This document shows positions 7,910 through 16,597 of a stretch of DNA of 64,000 bases, piece after piece. The notes below the pieces were generated by a model. The model was not told the origin of the DNA. It did not search any database and saw only the letters and a program-made list of their open reading frames with translations. Made by a program: the position numbers and the translations under genes. Position 1 is the first letter of the stretch. Every line of letters starts with the position of its first letter. Source of the stretch: JBFWML01 sp050251635 (GTDB lineage Bacteria; Campylobacterota; Campylobacteria; Campylobacterales; SZUA-545); assembly GCA_050251635.1 (NCBI GenBank), contig JBFWML010000005.1, positions 1-64,000 on the forward strand, given 5' to 3'.

Positions 7910-8197
7910 GTGGAAGTTGGAACAACCTTTTTGCAAGCGATCGTGACGCTGTTTGATCAGATTATTTCGCTCTATATCTGGGTGGTGATTATCGCCGCCG
8001 TGGTCAGCTGGGTGCGGGCCGACCCCTACAATCCCATCGTGCAGCTGCTCTACCGCCTGACCGAGCCGGTCTATGCCAAAATCCGCCGCATTATGCCCAC
8101 CACCTTCAGCGGGGTGGATTTTGCGCCGATCATTCTGATTCTGGCGTTGCAGTTTATCAAGCTCTTTTTTATCAAACTGCTTTACGGATTGGTCTAA
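7910..8197 (+). CDS. YggT-family integral membrane protein
   Basis: 95 residues with two hydrophobic helices (residues ~8-33 and ~70-92) around the conserved loop SWVRADPYNPIVQLLYRLTEP, the hallmark of the YggT family. Family members are small inner membrane proteins linked to osmotic tolerance or cell division; the exact role is not known. The start is a GTG at 7910, ten bases after the ychF stop. The next gene starts four bases after its stop, so this is the third gene of the pepA operon. Confidence 0.9.
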   Translation: MEVGTTFLQAIVTLFDQIISLYIWVVIIAAVVSWVRADPYNPIVQLLYRLTEPVYAKIRRIMPTTFSGVDFAPIILILALQFIKLFFIKLLYGLV

Positions 8198-8201
8198 GGG
8201 T

Positions 8202-9848
8202 TTGCGGCGCCTGGCGGGGGGGATTGCTCTTTTTTTGTGGGCGGCGGCCCTTGTGCTGGCGGCGCCCGGTTATGAAACCCTAATCGGCGAAAGTCCCAGC
8301 CGCGCACGGGATTTTGGCAGTCTGCTTTATATGCAGGGCGACGCCAATCTTCAGCAAACCCGCGCTCTGTTTTACCGGGTGCGCGCCCCCAAGCCCACGC
8401 ATCTAAACGCACTGGCCCAAAAGGGCGCAGACCCCGCGCTTTCAAGACTGCTAGATTGCCGCAACGCCGCAACCAAAAATCTGCTGGACGCTTCGCCCGA
8501 ATGTCTGGCCATTGCCCTCAGTCCGCCGCGCGCGGAGCATGTGGAACCCAAAGAGCGTTTGCGGCTGGCCGATCGCGTCGCGCCGATCGATCCGCTGAAG
8601 GCAGCCATCTTCCGTGCCATGGCCACGCCCGATCCGTTGCTGGCCGCTTGGGATGACGCCGATGTGTTTTATGCGATTGTGCTGCAGGCAACGCCGGGCT
8701 ACCTGCGCTGGAATGCCAACCGTCCGATCGAGCCGCAGGTGCTGGCGCGGTTACAGCAAGACGGCCGCTTTTCGGCACTGCTTGAGCGCGTGGTGGTGCA
8801 CGGCGGGCTCGATCGGCTGGCGCAGTCGCTGGCCCTTGCCGACCCCTCGCAGCTGGATCATAAAGGCGCGCTTTATCTGGGTTTTTTGGCGCTTTTGCAC
8901 GGGGACAAGCCCGCCGCGCTCAGGGCCTTCGAGGCCGCCGAAGCCAAAAGCTGGAGCCGATCGGGCAAAGACCGCGCTCTGTTTTGGCTCTGGCGCGTTA
9001 GCACAGAAGAGCGCTATCTGGTTCAGTTGGCCCAGAGTTTCGATGTGAATTTTTATGCGCTGCTGGCCAAAGAGCGCCGGGGACTGCCTATCCCGACGGT
9101 CGTTTCGCGGGTGGAGCCGCAGCCGCAGATGACGCGCGAGTACGGTGAGCAGGATTTCTACAACCCCTTTTTCTGGGCGGCGCTGAATAACAAAATCGTT
9201 CGCAAGGACCCGGCGGTTTTAAAAGCCGAGCTTGCCAAGCTGGGTCACCCGGCGGCAGAGTCCTACCGCGCGGCGGTCGAGCTGCATCTTGGCTCGGCGG
9301 ACACCCACTATTTTCTAGACCCGTGGCCGCATCTGCTAGAGGGGCTCAATGTGGAGCAAAAGGCGATGTTTCTGGCGATTATGCGTCAGGAGAGCCGCTT
9401 TATCCCGGCGGCGCTTTCCACCTCTTATGCGATCGGCAGCATGCAGATGATGCCCTTTTTGATCGAGCACATGGCCAAGGAGCGGCGGGAGAAAAACGAC
9501 GTTTGGAACTTTTTTAACCCCAACCGCCAGATTCCCTATGCTGTTTCGCATCTTAAATGGCTGCGCGCGCGGCTGGCCCATCCGCTGCATATCGCCTACG
9601 CTTACAACGGCGGCATCGGCTTTACCAAGCGCACGCTCGAAGGCGATATTTTCAAAAAGGGCGAATACGAACCCTTCTTAAGTCTGGAGCGCATCCCCAT
9701 CGAAGAGCCCCGCGAGTACGGCAAAATCGTACTGGCCAACTATGTGGTGTACCGATCGCTGCTGGGCGATCCGGTCAGTCTTGAAGGGCTTTTGCAAACG
9801 TTAACGCCGCTTGGCGATTTGTATCCGGGTGGGTCAGCTTCAAACTAA
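8202..9848 (+). CDS. Soluble lytic murein transglycosylase (SLT family)
   Basis: 548 residues. A signal peptide (LAGGIALFLWAAALVLAAP) sends it to the periplasm. A long alpha-helical superhelix region (~residues 40-370) precedes the C-terminal SLT catalytic domain, where IMRQESRF carries the catalytic Glu and SYAIGSMQMMPF and AYAYNGG complete the lysozyme-like site. It cleaves glycan strands of peptidoglycan to anhydro-muropeptides. The TTG at 8202 follows the yggT stop closely and an AAGGG precedes it. The 3' end overlaps the convergent lipoprotein gene by 74 bases. Confidence 0.92.
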   Translation: MRRLAGGIALFLWAAALVLAAPGYETLIGESPSRARDFGSLLYMQGDANLQQTRALFYRVRAPKPTHLNALAQKGADPALSRLLDCRNAATKNLLDASPECLAIALSPPRAEHVEPKERLRLADRVAPIDPLKAAIFRAMATPDPLLAAWDDADVFYAIVLQATPGYLRWNANRPIEPQVLARLQQDGRFSALLERVVVHGGLDRLAQSLALADPSQLDHKGALYLGFLALLHGDKPAALRAFEAAEAKSWSRSGKDRALFWLWRVSTEERYLVQLAQSFDVNFYALLAKERRGLPIPTVVSRVEPQPQMTREYGEQDFYNPFFWAALNNKIVRKDPAVLKAELAKLGHPAAESYRAAVELHLGSADTHYFLDPWPHLLEGLNVEQKAMFLAIMRQESRFIPAALSTSYAIGSMQMMPFLIEHMAKERREKNDVWNFFNPNRQIPYAVSHLKWLRARLAHPLHIAYAYNGGIGFTKRTLEGDIFKKGEYEPFLSLERIPIEEPREYGKIVLANYVVYRSLLGDPVSLEGLLQTLTPLGDLYPGGSASN

Positions 9849-10275
9849 GCTCGTGACTGGGCTGGGTTTTGAAACGCACGATGTAGTAGCGGCTCCAGCG
9901 GTTGACCAGCGGCATCAGCTTTAAAAGTTCGTCGTTTTCTTCGACTTTGAGGGCGCTTTCGTAGGGCTGGCCGTTGAGCGTGAGGTTATAGAGCGGGTTG
10001 TTGATGCCCGCCTTTTCCCCTTGGAAATCCTTGTCGATATAAAGCCCCACAAAAAAATATTCGCCGTCCTGATAGCGCGCATCCTGCGGATAAATAGCAT
10101 TCAGATAGCTGGCGGTAAGGAGCGCCTTGCTCTCGAAGCGATCGGCAATTTCGCCGCGCTGGGTGTGGGGGAGGGCATCAGCATAGGTGGCGCTTCCGGT
10201 AAAGGTAAAAAAGGCCGATCGGCCGCATCCGCTCAAAAGCAACGCCAGCGCAACCCAAATCCACAACCGCTTCAA
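9775..10275 (-). CDS. Putative lipoprotein of unknown function
   Basis: 166 residues. Signal peptide MKRLWIWVALALLLSGC with lipobox LLSGC (Cys at residue 17), so it should be anchored in a membrane facing the periplasm. The mature sequence (FFVGLYIDKDFQGEKAGINNPL, quoted only in part here as YFFVGLYIDKDFQG) is beta-rich and has no motif I recognise. It is transcribed toward the transglycosylase gene with a 74-base overlap, which would make antisense transcripts of both 3' ends. Confidence 0.75.
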   Translation of the reverse strand: MKRLWIWVALALLLSGCGRSAFFTFTGSATYADALPHTQRGEIADRFESKALLTASYLNAIYPQDARYQDGEYFFVGLYIDKDFQGEKAGINNPLYNLTLNGQPYESALKVEENDELLKLMPLVNRWSRYYIVRFKTQPSHELSLKLTHPDTNRQAALTFAKALQD

Positions 10276-10368
10276 CTCAATATCCTTCAGGGCTTTTTGG
10301 GGATTGTATCAACCTTGCCCTTTAGGCGTCCGGTGGCACAATGGCGGCTCTAAAAGGAGCCGTAAACA

Positions 10369-11448
10369 ATGGATATGATGATGATTTTGATGCTGGTGGG
10401 CGGCTTGGCGCTGCTAACCTTGGGGGGCGAGTTTTTGGTGCGCGGGTCATCCAAGCTGGCGGCGCTGTTTGGCATTTCGCCGCTGGTGATCGGTCTGACG
10501 GTGGTGGCCTTCGGCACCAGTTCGCCCGAGCTGGCCGTGAGTGTTCAGGCGGGTTTTGGCGGCAACCCGGATATTGCCGTGGGCAACGTGATTGGCAGCA
10601 ATATCTTTAACGTGCTGCTTATTTTGGGTATGTGCGCGGTTTTGGTGCCGCTAACGGTCTCCATGCGGCTGGTGCGGATCGAGGTGCCGCTGATGATCGC
10701 CGCGTCGGTGATCTTTTTGCTGATGGGGCTGGACGGCCGCATCGGATTTCTGGACGGCGCTCTGCTCTTTGGCGCTTTGATTGTTTATTTAACATGGTCA
10801 ATCCGGGCCGAACGCCGCGAATCCAAGGCCCGGGCCGAAGAGAACGGCGAAGAGCCCATAGAGCGCGGCGCGAAGGCGGTTGCTTTGAATCTGGGTTTTG
10901 TGGCTGCCGGATTGGGGCTTTTGGTGCTGGGGGCCGACTGGCTGGTAACGGGCGCGGTGGCTATGGCGCGGGATTTTGGCGTGAGCGAACTGGTCATCGG
11001 CCTGACGATCGTGGCGGCGGGCACGTCGCTGCCGGAGGTGGCCGCATCCATCGCCGCGACAATCAAGGGCGAACGCGACATGGCGATCGGCAACGTGGTG
11101 GGCAGCAACCTGTTTAATATTTTGTGCATTATCGGATTGGCTAGCATGGTCACCCCCGGCGGTCTGACGGTTTCGGATGCGGCGCTGAGCTTTGATATGC
11201 CGGTGATGATCGCCGTGGCGGTCGCCTGCTTGCCCATCTTTTTTACCGGTTACACCATTTACCGCTGGGAGGGCGCGCTCTTTTTGGCCAGCTATGTGGC
11301 CTATGTGCTCTTTTTGATCTTTTCCGCCACGCAAAACCCTGCGCTGGAAACCCTCTCTAACGCGCTTATTATCACCATGCCCCTAGTGGTGATTGTGCTG
11401 GGCTGGACGACCATTCAGGCGTTTCGCCGGGGCGATCACCGCCTTTAG
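10369..11448 (+). CDS. Calcium/sodium antiporter (CaCA family, YrbG-like)
   Basis: 359 residues with about ten membrane helices in two inverted halves. Each half has the ion-binding alpha repeat of the cation/Ca2+ exchanger superfamily: VVAFGTSSPELAVS near residue 45 and IVAAGTSLPEVAAS near residue 218, with the essential Glu in both, and the partner motifs GNVIGSNIFN and GNVVGSNLFN. A charged cytoplasmic loop lies in the middle (ERRESKARAEENGEE). It probably extrudes Ca2+ in exchange for Na+ across the inner membrane. AAAGGAG precedes the ATG. Confidence 0.93.
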   Translation: MDMMMILMLVGGLALLTLGGEFLVRGSSKLAALFGISPLVIGLTVVAFGTSSPELAVSVQAGFGGNPDIAVGNVIGSNIFNVLLILGMCAVLVPLTVSMRLVRIEVPLMIAASVIFLLMGLDGRIGFLDGALLFGALIVYLTWSIRAERRESKARAEENGEEPIERGAKAVALNLGFVAAGLGLLVLGADWLVTGAVAMARDFGVSELVIGLTIVAAGTSLPEVAASIAATIKGERDMAIGNVVGSNLFNILCIIGLASMVTPGGLTVSDAALSFDMPVMIAVAVACLPIFFTGYTIYRWEGALFLASYVAYVLFLIFSATQNPALETLSNALIITMPLVVIVLGWTTIQAFRRGDHRL

Positions 11449-11459
11449 CCGCGGTGGGT

Positions 11460-11465
11460 TAAAAT
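11460..11465 (+). promoter_or_regulatory. Probable -10 element upstream of mobB
   Basis: TAAAAT in GGGTTAAAATCGG lies 27 bases before the mobB ATG, the same spacing and sequence style as the candidate at 16555 before metG. Confidence 0.4.
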
Positions 11466-11492
11466 CGGCGGCAGTTTTACACAAGGCACACC

Positions 11493-11984
11493 ATGCGAAA
11501 AGCGGTAGCGTTCACCGGCCCCTCCAACAGCGGCAAGACGACTTTAATCGAAAAAATCGCGCAGATTTTGGTACCTAACTACAAAGTCTGCATCGTCAAA
11601 AACGACCCGGCGGATAAGGCCCGCTTTGACGTGGCGGGCAAAGACAGCCACAAGTTTTTCGCCACCGGGGCCGAGGTGGCGGTGGTCAGCCCCGCCCGCA
11701 CGACGCTTTTTTCCCACCGCACCCGCAGCGTCGATGACGTCATCGATCTGTTTGGGGATTTTGACTACCTGATCGTCGAAGGGCTCAAGCATCTGCCGCT
11801 GCCCCGCATTGCGGTGTTTCGCGGCGAGGTGCAACCCGACTACTTCGCCTTTGCGCAGGCGATCGCCATCGATGAAAGCATCGATGTTAAGGCCGCCGCA
11901 ATTCCCCGCACCCTCGATGTGCTGGATTTGAACAATCCCCAAATGGTGATCGACTGGATCAACCGCCACGCAAAAGAGGTTTAA
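11493..11984 (+). CDS. mobB: Molybdopterin-guanine dinucleotide biosynthesis adaptor MobB
   Basis: 163 residues. P-loop GTPase-fold protein with GPSNSGKTTLIEKI at the start and the MobB region DYLIVEGLKHLPLPRIAVFR. MobB helps attach GMP to molybdopterin during synthesis of the bis-MGD cofactor used by nitrate reductases and formate dehydrogenases. moeA at 45405-46649 acts earlier in the same pathway. Its stop overlaps the fbp start (TAATG), so the two genes are translationally coupled. Confidence 0.9.
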   Translation: MRKAVAFTGPSNSGKTTLIEKIAQILVPNYKVCIVKNDPADKARFDVAGKDSHKFFATGAEVAVVSPARTTLFSHRTRSVDDVIDLFGDFDYLIVEGLKHLPLPRIAVFRGEVQPDYFAFAQAIAIDESIDVKAAAIPRTLDVLDLNNPQMVIDWINRHAKEV

Positions 11985-12829
11985 TGAAAGAGATTTTCGA
12001 AGCGATCGGAAAAGCCGCCGCCCGGATTCAAGACGCCTTGGCCCACGACGACACCGGCTATGCCGACAACAAAAACGTCTCCGGCGACGTGCAGCTCAAA
12101 CTCGACATCCGCAGCGATTACATTGTGGAAGAGGAGCTTTCCCGCGTGCCGACGGTCAAGGCGCTGGCCAGCGAAGAAAAAGAGCAGATCGACTACGTTA
12201 ACGAAAACGGCCGTTATCTGATTGGCTACGATCCGCTCGACGGTTCAAGCCTCGCGGATGTGAACCTTTCGGTCGGCTCGATCTTCGGCATTTACGAAAA
12301 CGACTTTACCGGCCCCAATCTCGCCGCGGCGGTCTACGTGGTTTACGGCCCGCGCATCGAGATGGTCACCGCCTACAAGCAAAACGTCGAACTGTGGCGG
12401 CTCGATCGCACGGGCCAGTTTAAGTTTGTGCAGATTCTTAGCCTCAAAGACAAGGGCAAAATTCTCGCCCCCGGCGGCACGCAGCAGCACTGGTACCCGC
12501 ATCACAAAAGGCTGATCGATGGTCTGTTTGCCGAAGGCTACCGCCTGCGCTATTCCGGCGGCATGGTGCCCGATTTGCATCAGATTTTGATCAAGGGCGG
12601 TGGATTGTTTGCCTACCCCGGCGCGGCGGATAACCCCAAGGGCAAACTGCGCCTGGTCTTTGAAACGCTTCCCTTTGCCAAGGTGTTTGAGATGGCGGGC
12701 GGCTTCGCGCTGGATGACAAGGGTGAGCGGCTGCTTGAGCGCACTCCCGAAGGCCACCACGACACCAGCCCTTGTTTCTTTGGCTCCCGATCGGAGATCG
12801 AACGCGCCATGGCGGCCTATGGACGCTGA
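11984..12829 (+). CDS. fbp: Class I fructose-1,6-bisphosphatase
   Basis: 281 residues, slightly shorter than the usual ~330. The metal-binding signature GYDPLDGSSLADVNLSVGS is intact, as are the substrate region YRLRYSGGMVPDLHQI and the C-terminal LVFETLPFAKVFEMAGG block. It hydrolyses fructose 1,6-bisphosphate to fructose 6-phosphate in gluconeogenesis, an expected step in an organism that builds sugars from C2-C3 precursors. It overlaps mobB by one base and the following small gene by eleven. Confidence 0.95.
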   Translation: MKEIFEAIGKAAARIQDALAHDDTGYADNKNVSGDVQLKLDIRSDYIVEEELSRVPTVKALASEEKEQIDYVNENGRYLIGYDPLDGSSLADVNLSVGSIFGIYENDFTGPNLAAAVYVVYGPRIEMVTAYKQNVELWRLDRTGQFKFVQILSLKDKGKILAPGGTQQHWYPHHKRLIDGLFAEGYRLRYSGGMVPDLHQILIKGGGLFAYPGAADNPKGKLRLVFETLPFAKVFEMAGGFALDDKGERLLERTPEGHHDTSPCFFGSRSEIERAMAAYGR

Positions 12830-13037
12830 AAATCCCGCTTCGCAGGAATCCGGCCCGGATGTTTACGAACAGGGCCGCGAACGCGCCAAGGCGGCGCTTG
12901 TCGCCTGCCAGCAAGAGCGCGGTCTCGCCGGTTGCGGCGCTTGCGAAAAGCTGCTTGATTGCGAAATCCGCAACGCCTATGTGGATGCGGTCTATCTGAG
13001 CATGAACAAGGGTCAGGCGGGCGGTTTCGACTTTTGA
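12819..13037 (+). CDS. Small Cys-rich protein of unknown function
   Basis: 72 residues, starting at ATG 12819 inside the end of fbp (11-base overlap). The middle carries four Cys residues, in ALVACQQERGLAGCGACEKL and LLDCEIRNAYV; the pairing could bind a metal or an Fe-S cluster, but nothing more can be said. The end is NKGQAGGFDF. The coupling to fbp suggests co-expression with mobB and fbp. No family recognised. Confidence 0.55.
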   Translation: MDAENPASQESGPDVYEQGRERAKAALVACQQERGLAGCGACEKLLDCEIRNAYVDAVYLSMNKGQAGGFDF

Positions 13038-13053
13038 TCCGGGGGGCTGTTTG

Positions 13054-14973
13054 ATGAGGCGTGTCTTCTCTTTGCCGTTGCGCTTTCAGGTCTTTATTTT
13101 TGCGGCCCTGATCGGCTTGGTACCCTTTGCCGTTCAGTCCGTTTTGCGTATTTCGCAGCTGCCCGACTGGCTTCAGAGTCTGATTTTATTTGTGGTGCTG
13201 ATGCTTTTCATGGCGGTTTTTATGACCGTTTTGCACTACCGCTATTTCCGCCGCATCGATCGCATTGTGGAAAACATCGGCCGGCGCACCCGCAATGAGC
13301 CGCTTTTGCCCTTCGGCAGCGAAGGCAACGACGAGATCGACCGGCTCGGCCACGCCTTTTTGCAGCTCAACCGCGCCGTGGCGCTCAATATGAAAAACCT
13401 CCAAGAGTATCAACGCGCGCTGGACGAAAGCAACATCGTCACCAAGAGCGATCTCGGCGGCCGCATCACCTACGCCAACAAGATGTTTTACGAAATGACC
13501 GGCTACACCCCTGAAGAGGTCATCGGCAAACCCCATAATATCGTGCGCCACCCCGAAACGCCCAAGGCGGTGTTTGCCGATTTGTGGGCGACGATTCAGG
13601 CCAAAAAAACCTGGCGCGGGATTTTGAAAAACCTCAAAAAAAACGGCGATTACTACATTGTGGACATCACGATTTTGCCCATTTTGGACGAGTTTGACGA
13701 GATTGTGGAATATATCGCCATCCGCCACGACGTGACCGAACTGGAAGATAAACGCAGCGAACTCGAATCCATCGCCACCCGCGACAATCTGACGGGTCTG
13801 GGCAACCGCAACAAACTGATCGCCGCCATCCATCGCGCCCAAAACCCCGGCGCGGTGATTGTGGATATTGATCGCTTTAGTGAGATTAACGACTTCTACG
13901 GCCACCAGATCGGCGATATGGTGATTGTGGAGTTTGCCAACCGGCTTTTTCAGGCGCTGCCCAAGGGGTTCGAGCTGTTTCGTTACTACGCCGACCGTTT
14001 TGTGATCTTGGCCGACAACCCCGATCGGCAGCAGTTTGTCGCCTTTGCCATGACGCTGGCGCAACGCCTGAGCGAAGAGCATATCCGCATGGGAGATAAG
14101 GACTTTACCTTCCAAACCACAGCGGGCATCTCCTTTGAACCGCCCGAAACGCTGATCTCTTCGGTGGAGATGGCGGTCAAGCACGCCAAACGCGCCAAAC
14201 AGAGTTTTATCGTTTACGACGCGGCGCTGGGACTGGAAAAGATATACGAAGAGAATATCCTCTGGGCCAAAAAGATCACCGATGCTCTGCGTCTAGGCCG
14301 CTTCATTCCCTACTTCCAGCCCATTTTAAACAACGCAACCGGACGGATCGAAAAGTACGAAGCTCTGGCCCGCATGATCGATGACGACGGTACGATCGTG
14401 CCGCCGGGCCGTTTTATCGATGTGGCTAAACGATCCAAGCAGTATCTGGCCCTCACCCGCACGATTTTCGATCAAACCCTGCTGGCCCTTGCGCAAACCG
14501 ACGCGCAGCTGTCGGTAAACCTGACGATGGAGGATATTGCCGATGCGGCTTTGCGCGGCCATATTCTCGGCGCCTTGGCCGCGCACCCCAAAGGGCGCAT
14601 CGTTTTGGAGCTGGTCGAAAGCGAAGGGATCGAAAACTTCAGCGAAGTGGCCGCCTTTATCGAACAGGCCAAAAACGCGGGCGCGCTGGTGGCGATTGAC
14701 GATTTTGGCACGGGGTACAGCAACTTTTCGTATCTGCTCAAACTCAAGGTCGATTTCATCAAGATCGACGGTTCGCTCATCCGCGTCATCGACACCGACG
14801 AGGCGGCCTTTTCGGTGGTGGAGACCATCACCGATTTTGCCCGTAAAAACGGCATCGGCATTATCGCCGAGTTTGTTTCCGGCGAAGCGGTGCTGGCGCG
14901 GGTGAGGGAGTTGAATATCTGTTATTCGCAGGGGTATCTGATTGGACAACCGCAACCGGATTTTATCCGGTAA
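13054..14973 (+). CDS. Membrane PAS-GGDEF(degenerate)-EAL protein, putative c-di-GMP phosphodiesterase
   Basis: 639 residues. Two membrane helices (~14-60), a HAMP-like linker (~62-105), a PAS domain (~115-230; ITYANKMFYEMTGYTPEEV), a GGDEF-fold domain (~240-395) and a C-terminal EAL domain (~410-635). The GGDEF signature is replaced by YADRF, so cyclase activity is unlikely. The EAL domain keeps its catalytic residues: YEALARM (Glu436), ELVESEG, IDDFGTGYSN, FIKIDGS and IIAEFV. It should therefore hydrolyse c-di-GMP, perhaps with the GGDEF-like domain as a regulatory GTP site. A TTG at 13051 is an alternative start. Confidence 0.88.
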   Translation: MRRVFSLPLRFQVFIFAALIGLVPFAVQSVLRISQLPDWLQSLILFVVLMLFMAVFMTVLHYRYFRRIDRIVENIGRRTRNEPLLPFGSEGNDEIDRLGHAFLQLNRAVALNMKNLQEYQRALDESNIVTKSDLGGRITYANKMFYEMTGYTPEEVIGKPHNIVRHPETPKAVFADLWATIQAKKTWRGILKNLKKNGDYYIVDITILPILDEFDEIVEYIAIRHDVTELEDKRSELESIATRDNLTGLGNRNKLIAAIHRAQNPGAVIVDIDRFSEINDFYGHQIGDMVIVEFANRLFQALPKGFELFRYYADRFVILADNPDRQQFVAFAMTLAQRLSEEHIRMGDKDFTFQTTAGISFEPPETLISSVEMAVKHAKRAKQSFIVYDAALGLEKIYEENILWAKKITDALRLGRFIPYFQPILNNATGRIEKYEALARMIDDDGTIVPPGRFIDVAKRSKQYLALTRTIFDQTLLALAQTDAQLSVNLTMEDIADAALRGHILGALAAHPKGRIVLELVESEGIENFSEVAAFIEQAKNAGALVAIDDFGTGYSNFSYLLKLKVDFIKIDGSLIRVIDTDEAAFSVVETITDFARKNGIGIIAEFVSGEAVLARVRELNICYSQGYLIGQPQPDFIR

Positions 14974-15037
14974 TGCAACACCAAATGACATGTAAGTGAT
15001 TTGTTGTCTTTTTGAACGAATGTTCTTGATTACAGGG

Positions 15038-15071
15038 CTTGATAGCTCTTGGACTCAGTCCGCTTATCAAG
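15038..15071 (+). other. Nested inverted repeat in the gap between the EAL and HD-GYP genes
   Basis: CTTGATA (15038-15044) pairs with TATCAAG (15065-15071), and inside the loop GGAC pairs with GTCC (15051-15061). The 152-base gap otherwise shows nothing coding. It has no T-run, so it is not a standard terminator, and it does not match a GEMM c-di-GMP riboswitch. It may be a weak RNA structure in the leader of the next gene. Confidence 0.3.
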
Positions 15072-15125
15072 GTTAAAGTCGATAAACTTACTCCATGACC
15101 AAAAATTAACCGGGGTTGGGGCAGG

Positions 15126-16526
15126 GTGGATAGCGAAGCGCAAAAGCTCTTAGAGCAGTACAAGGCGGTGATCGATCGCAGCACAATTGTGTCCAAAACG
15201 GACCCGCGCGGCGTCATTACCTACGCCAATGCGAAGTTCTGCGAAATTTCCGGCTACACCCCCGAAGAGCTGATCGGCCGTCCGCACAATATTGTGCGTC
15301 ATCCCGATATGCCCGCCGAAGCCTTCAGGCAGATGTGGGAGACGATTAAGGCGGGCCAACCGTGGCACGGCGTGGTGAAAAACCGCACCAAAGAGGGCCG
15401 CACCTATGTGGTCGATGCGGTGATCACCCCGATTTTTGACGCAAGCGGCAACATTGCGGAATATATCGGCGTGCGCACCGACATTACCGAGATCGAACAG
15501 CTGCGCGAGCGGCTGGCGCAGGATCTGGAGCGCACCACCGAGGGGTACAACCACTCCCTCAACCGCTCCAGCGAATACGAACGCGCCATCCGCGAAAGCA
15601 CCATTCTTTCGCGCACCGATATTGACGGCAACATCATTTACATCAACGATCGCTTCACCGAAGTGACCGGGTTTGCGCCCAATGAGGTGCTGGGCCGCAC
15701 CCACAATCTGCTGCGCCACCCCGGCAACTCCGATGCGCTTTATCTGGACATCTGGCACACGCTTCACGCGGGGCGTACATGGCGCGGCACCATTAAAAAC
15801 CGGGCCAAAGACGGCCGCACGATCTGGCTCGATTCGATTCTGGTGCCGATCAAAAACACCGGCGGCGAAATTGAGGAGTTTTTCGGCATCCGTCACGACA
15901 TCACGCCGGTGATGAAGCTGCACGAAGAGCTCGAAAACACCCAGCGGGAGGTGATCTACCGCATGGGCGAGATTGGCGAGATGCGCAACAAAGAGACCGG
16001 TAACCACGTGCGCCGCGTGGCCGAATATTCGCGGCTTTTGGCCCGCAAAGCGGGGCTGGACGCGCAAGCGTGCGAAACCCTCTACGCCGCCGCGCCGATG
16101 CACGATATCGGCAAGGTCGCCATTCCCGATTCGGTGCTGCTCAAACCCGATCGCCTCACCCCCGAAGAGTTCGAGATTATCAAAACCCACGCCGAAGCGG
16201 GCTATGCGGTGCTGCGCTGCAGCGAACGGCCCATTTTGCAAGCGGCGGCCATTGTGGCCTACCAGCACCACGAACGCTGGGACGGCGGCGGTTACCCGCA
16301 GGGGCTTAGGGGCGAAGCCATTCACATCTTCGGCCGTATCACCGCCATTGCCGACGTCTTTGACGCATTGGGTAGCGAACGGCCCTACAAGGAAGCGTGG
16401 AATACGGAGCGTATTATCGAGCTGTTTCGATCCGAGCGGGGCAAACAGTTCGATCCGCGCCTAAGCGATCTTTTTTTGGAAAATTTCGAGGAGTTTGCCG
16501 CCATCCGCAAACAGCTTGAGGACTAA
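15126..16526 (+). CDS. PAS-PAS-HD-GYP c-di-GMP phosphodiesterase
   Basis: 466 residues, soluble. Two tandem PAS domains (~8-125 and ~140-265), each with the pattern ITYANAKFCEISGYTPEE / IIYINDRFTEVTGFAPNE, are followed by an HD-GYP domain (~285-460). The catalytic motifs are complete: HVRRVAEYS, MHDIGK (His326-Asp327), KTHAEAGYAVL, YQHHERWDGGGYPQGL and ITAIADVFDAL. HD-GYP proteins hydrolyse c-di-GMP to GMP, so this gene and its neighbour probably lower c-di-GMP in response to cytoplasmic redox or small-molecule signals. The PAS sequences resemble the one in the preceding EAL protein. Start GTG at 15126. Confidence 0.9.
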   Translation: MDSEAQKLLEQYKAVIDRSTIVSKTDPRGVITYANAKFCEISGYTPEELIGRPHNIVRHPDMPAEAFRQMWETIKAGQPWHGVVKNRTKEGRTYVVDAVITPIFDASGNIAEYIGVRTDITEIEQLRERLAQDLERTTEGYNHSLNRSSEYERAIRESTILSRTDIDGNIIYINDRFTEVTGFAPNEVLGRTHNLLRHPGNSDALYLDIWHTLHAGRTWRGTIKNRAKDGRTIWLDSILVPIKNTGGEIEEFFGIRHDITPVMKLHEELENTQREVIYRMGEIGEMRNKETGNHVRRVAEYSRLLARKAGLDAQACETLYAAAPMHDIGKVAIPDSVLLKPDRLTPEEFEIIKTHAEAGYAVLRCSERPILQAAAIVAYQHHERWDGGGYPQGLRGEAIHIFGRITAIADVFDALGSERPYKEAWNTERIIELFRSERGKQFDPRLSDLFLENFEEFAAIRKQLED

Positions 16527-16554
16527 CGGCGCGGTAGTTTCACGCGCAAAATGC

Positions 16555-16560
16555 TAAAAT
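16555..16560 (+). promoter_or_regulatory. Probable -10 element upstream of metG
   Basis: TAAAAT in AATGCTAAAATCCCGCC lies 38 bases before the metG ATG, in the short gap after the HD-GYP gene. Confidence 0.4.
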
Positions 16561-16597
16561 CCCGCCCATCAAAGCCCCAGGGCTCACAGGATTTGGC

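Noticed and set aside
10276..10368. tRNA or small RNA genes in the short intergenic gaps
   Set aside because: I looked for cloverleaf-like patterns and a GTTCGA-type T-loop in the gaps and found none that I could support.
15038..15071. c-di-GMP riboswitch before the HD-GYP gene
   Set aside because: The hairpin lacks the conserved GEMM-type core sequences; it is only a short nested inverted repeat.
326..16325. Many long open frames opposite or within the GC-rich genes (for example 859-1683 plus, 13186-14184 minus, 15150-16325 minus)
   Set aside because: They lie antisense or out of frame to genes with clear family motifs, have low-complexity His/Arg/Gly-rich translations and no ribosome sites or family similarity. 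High GC leaves few stop codons in the shadow frames.
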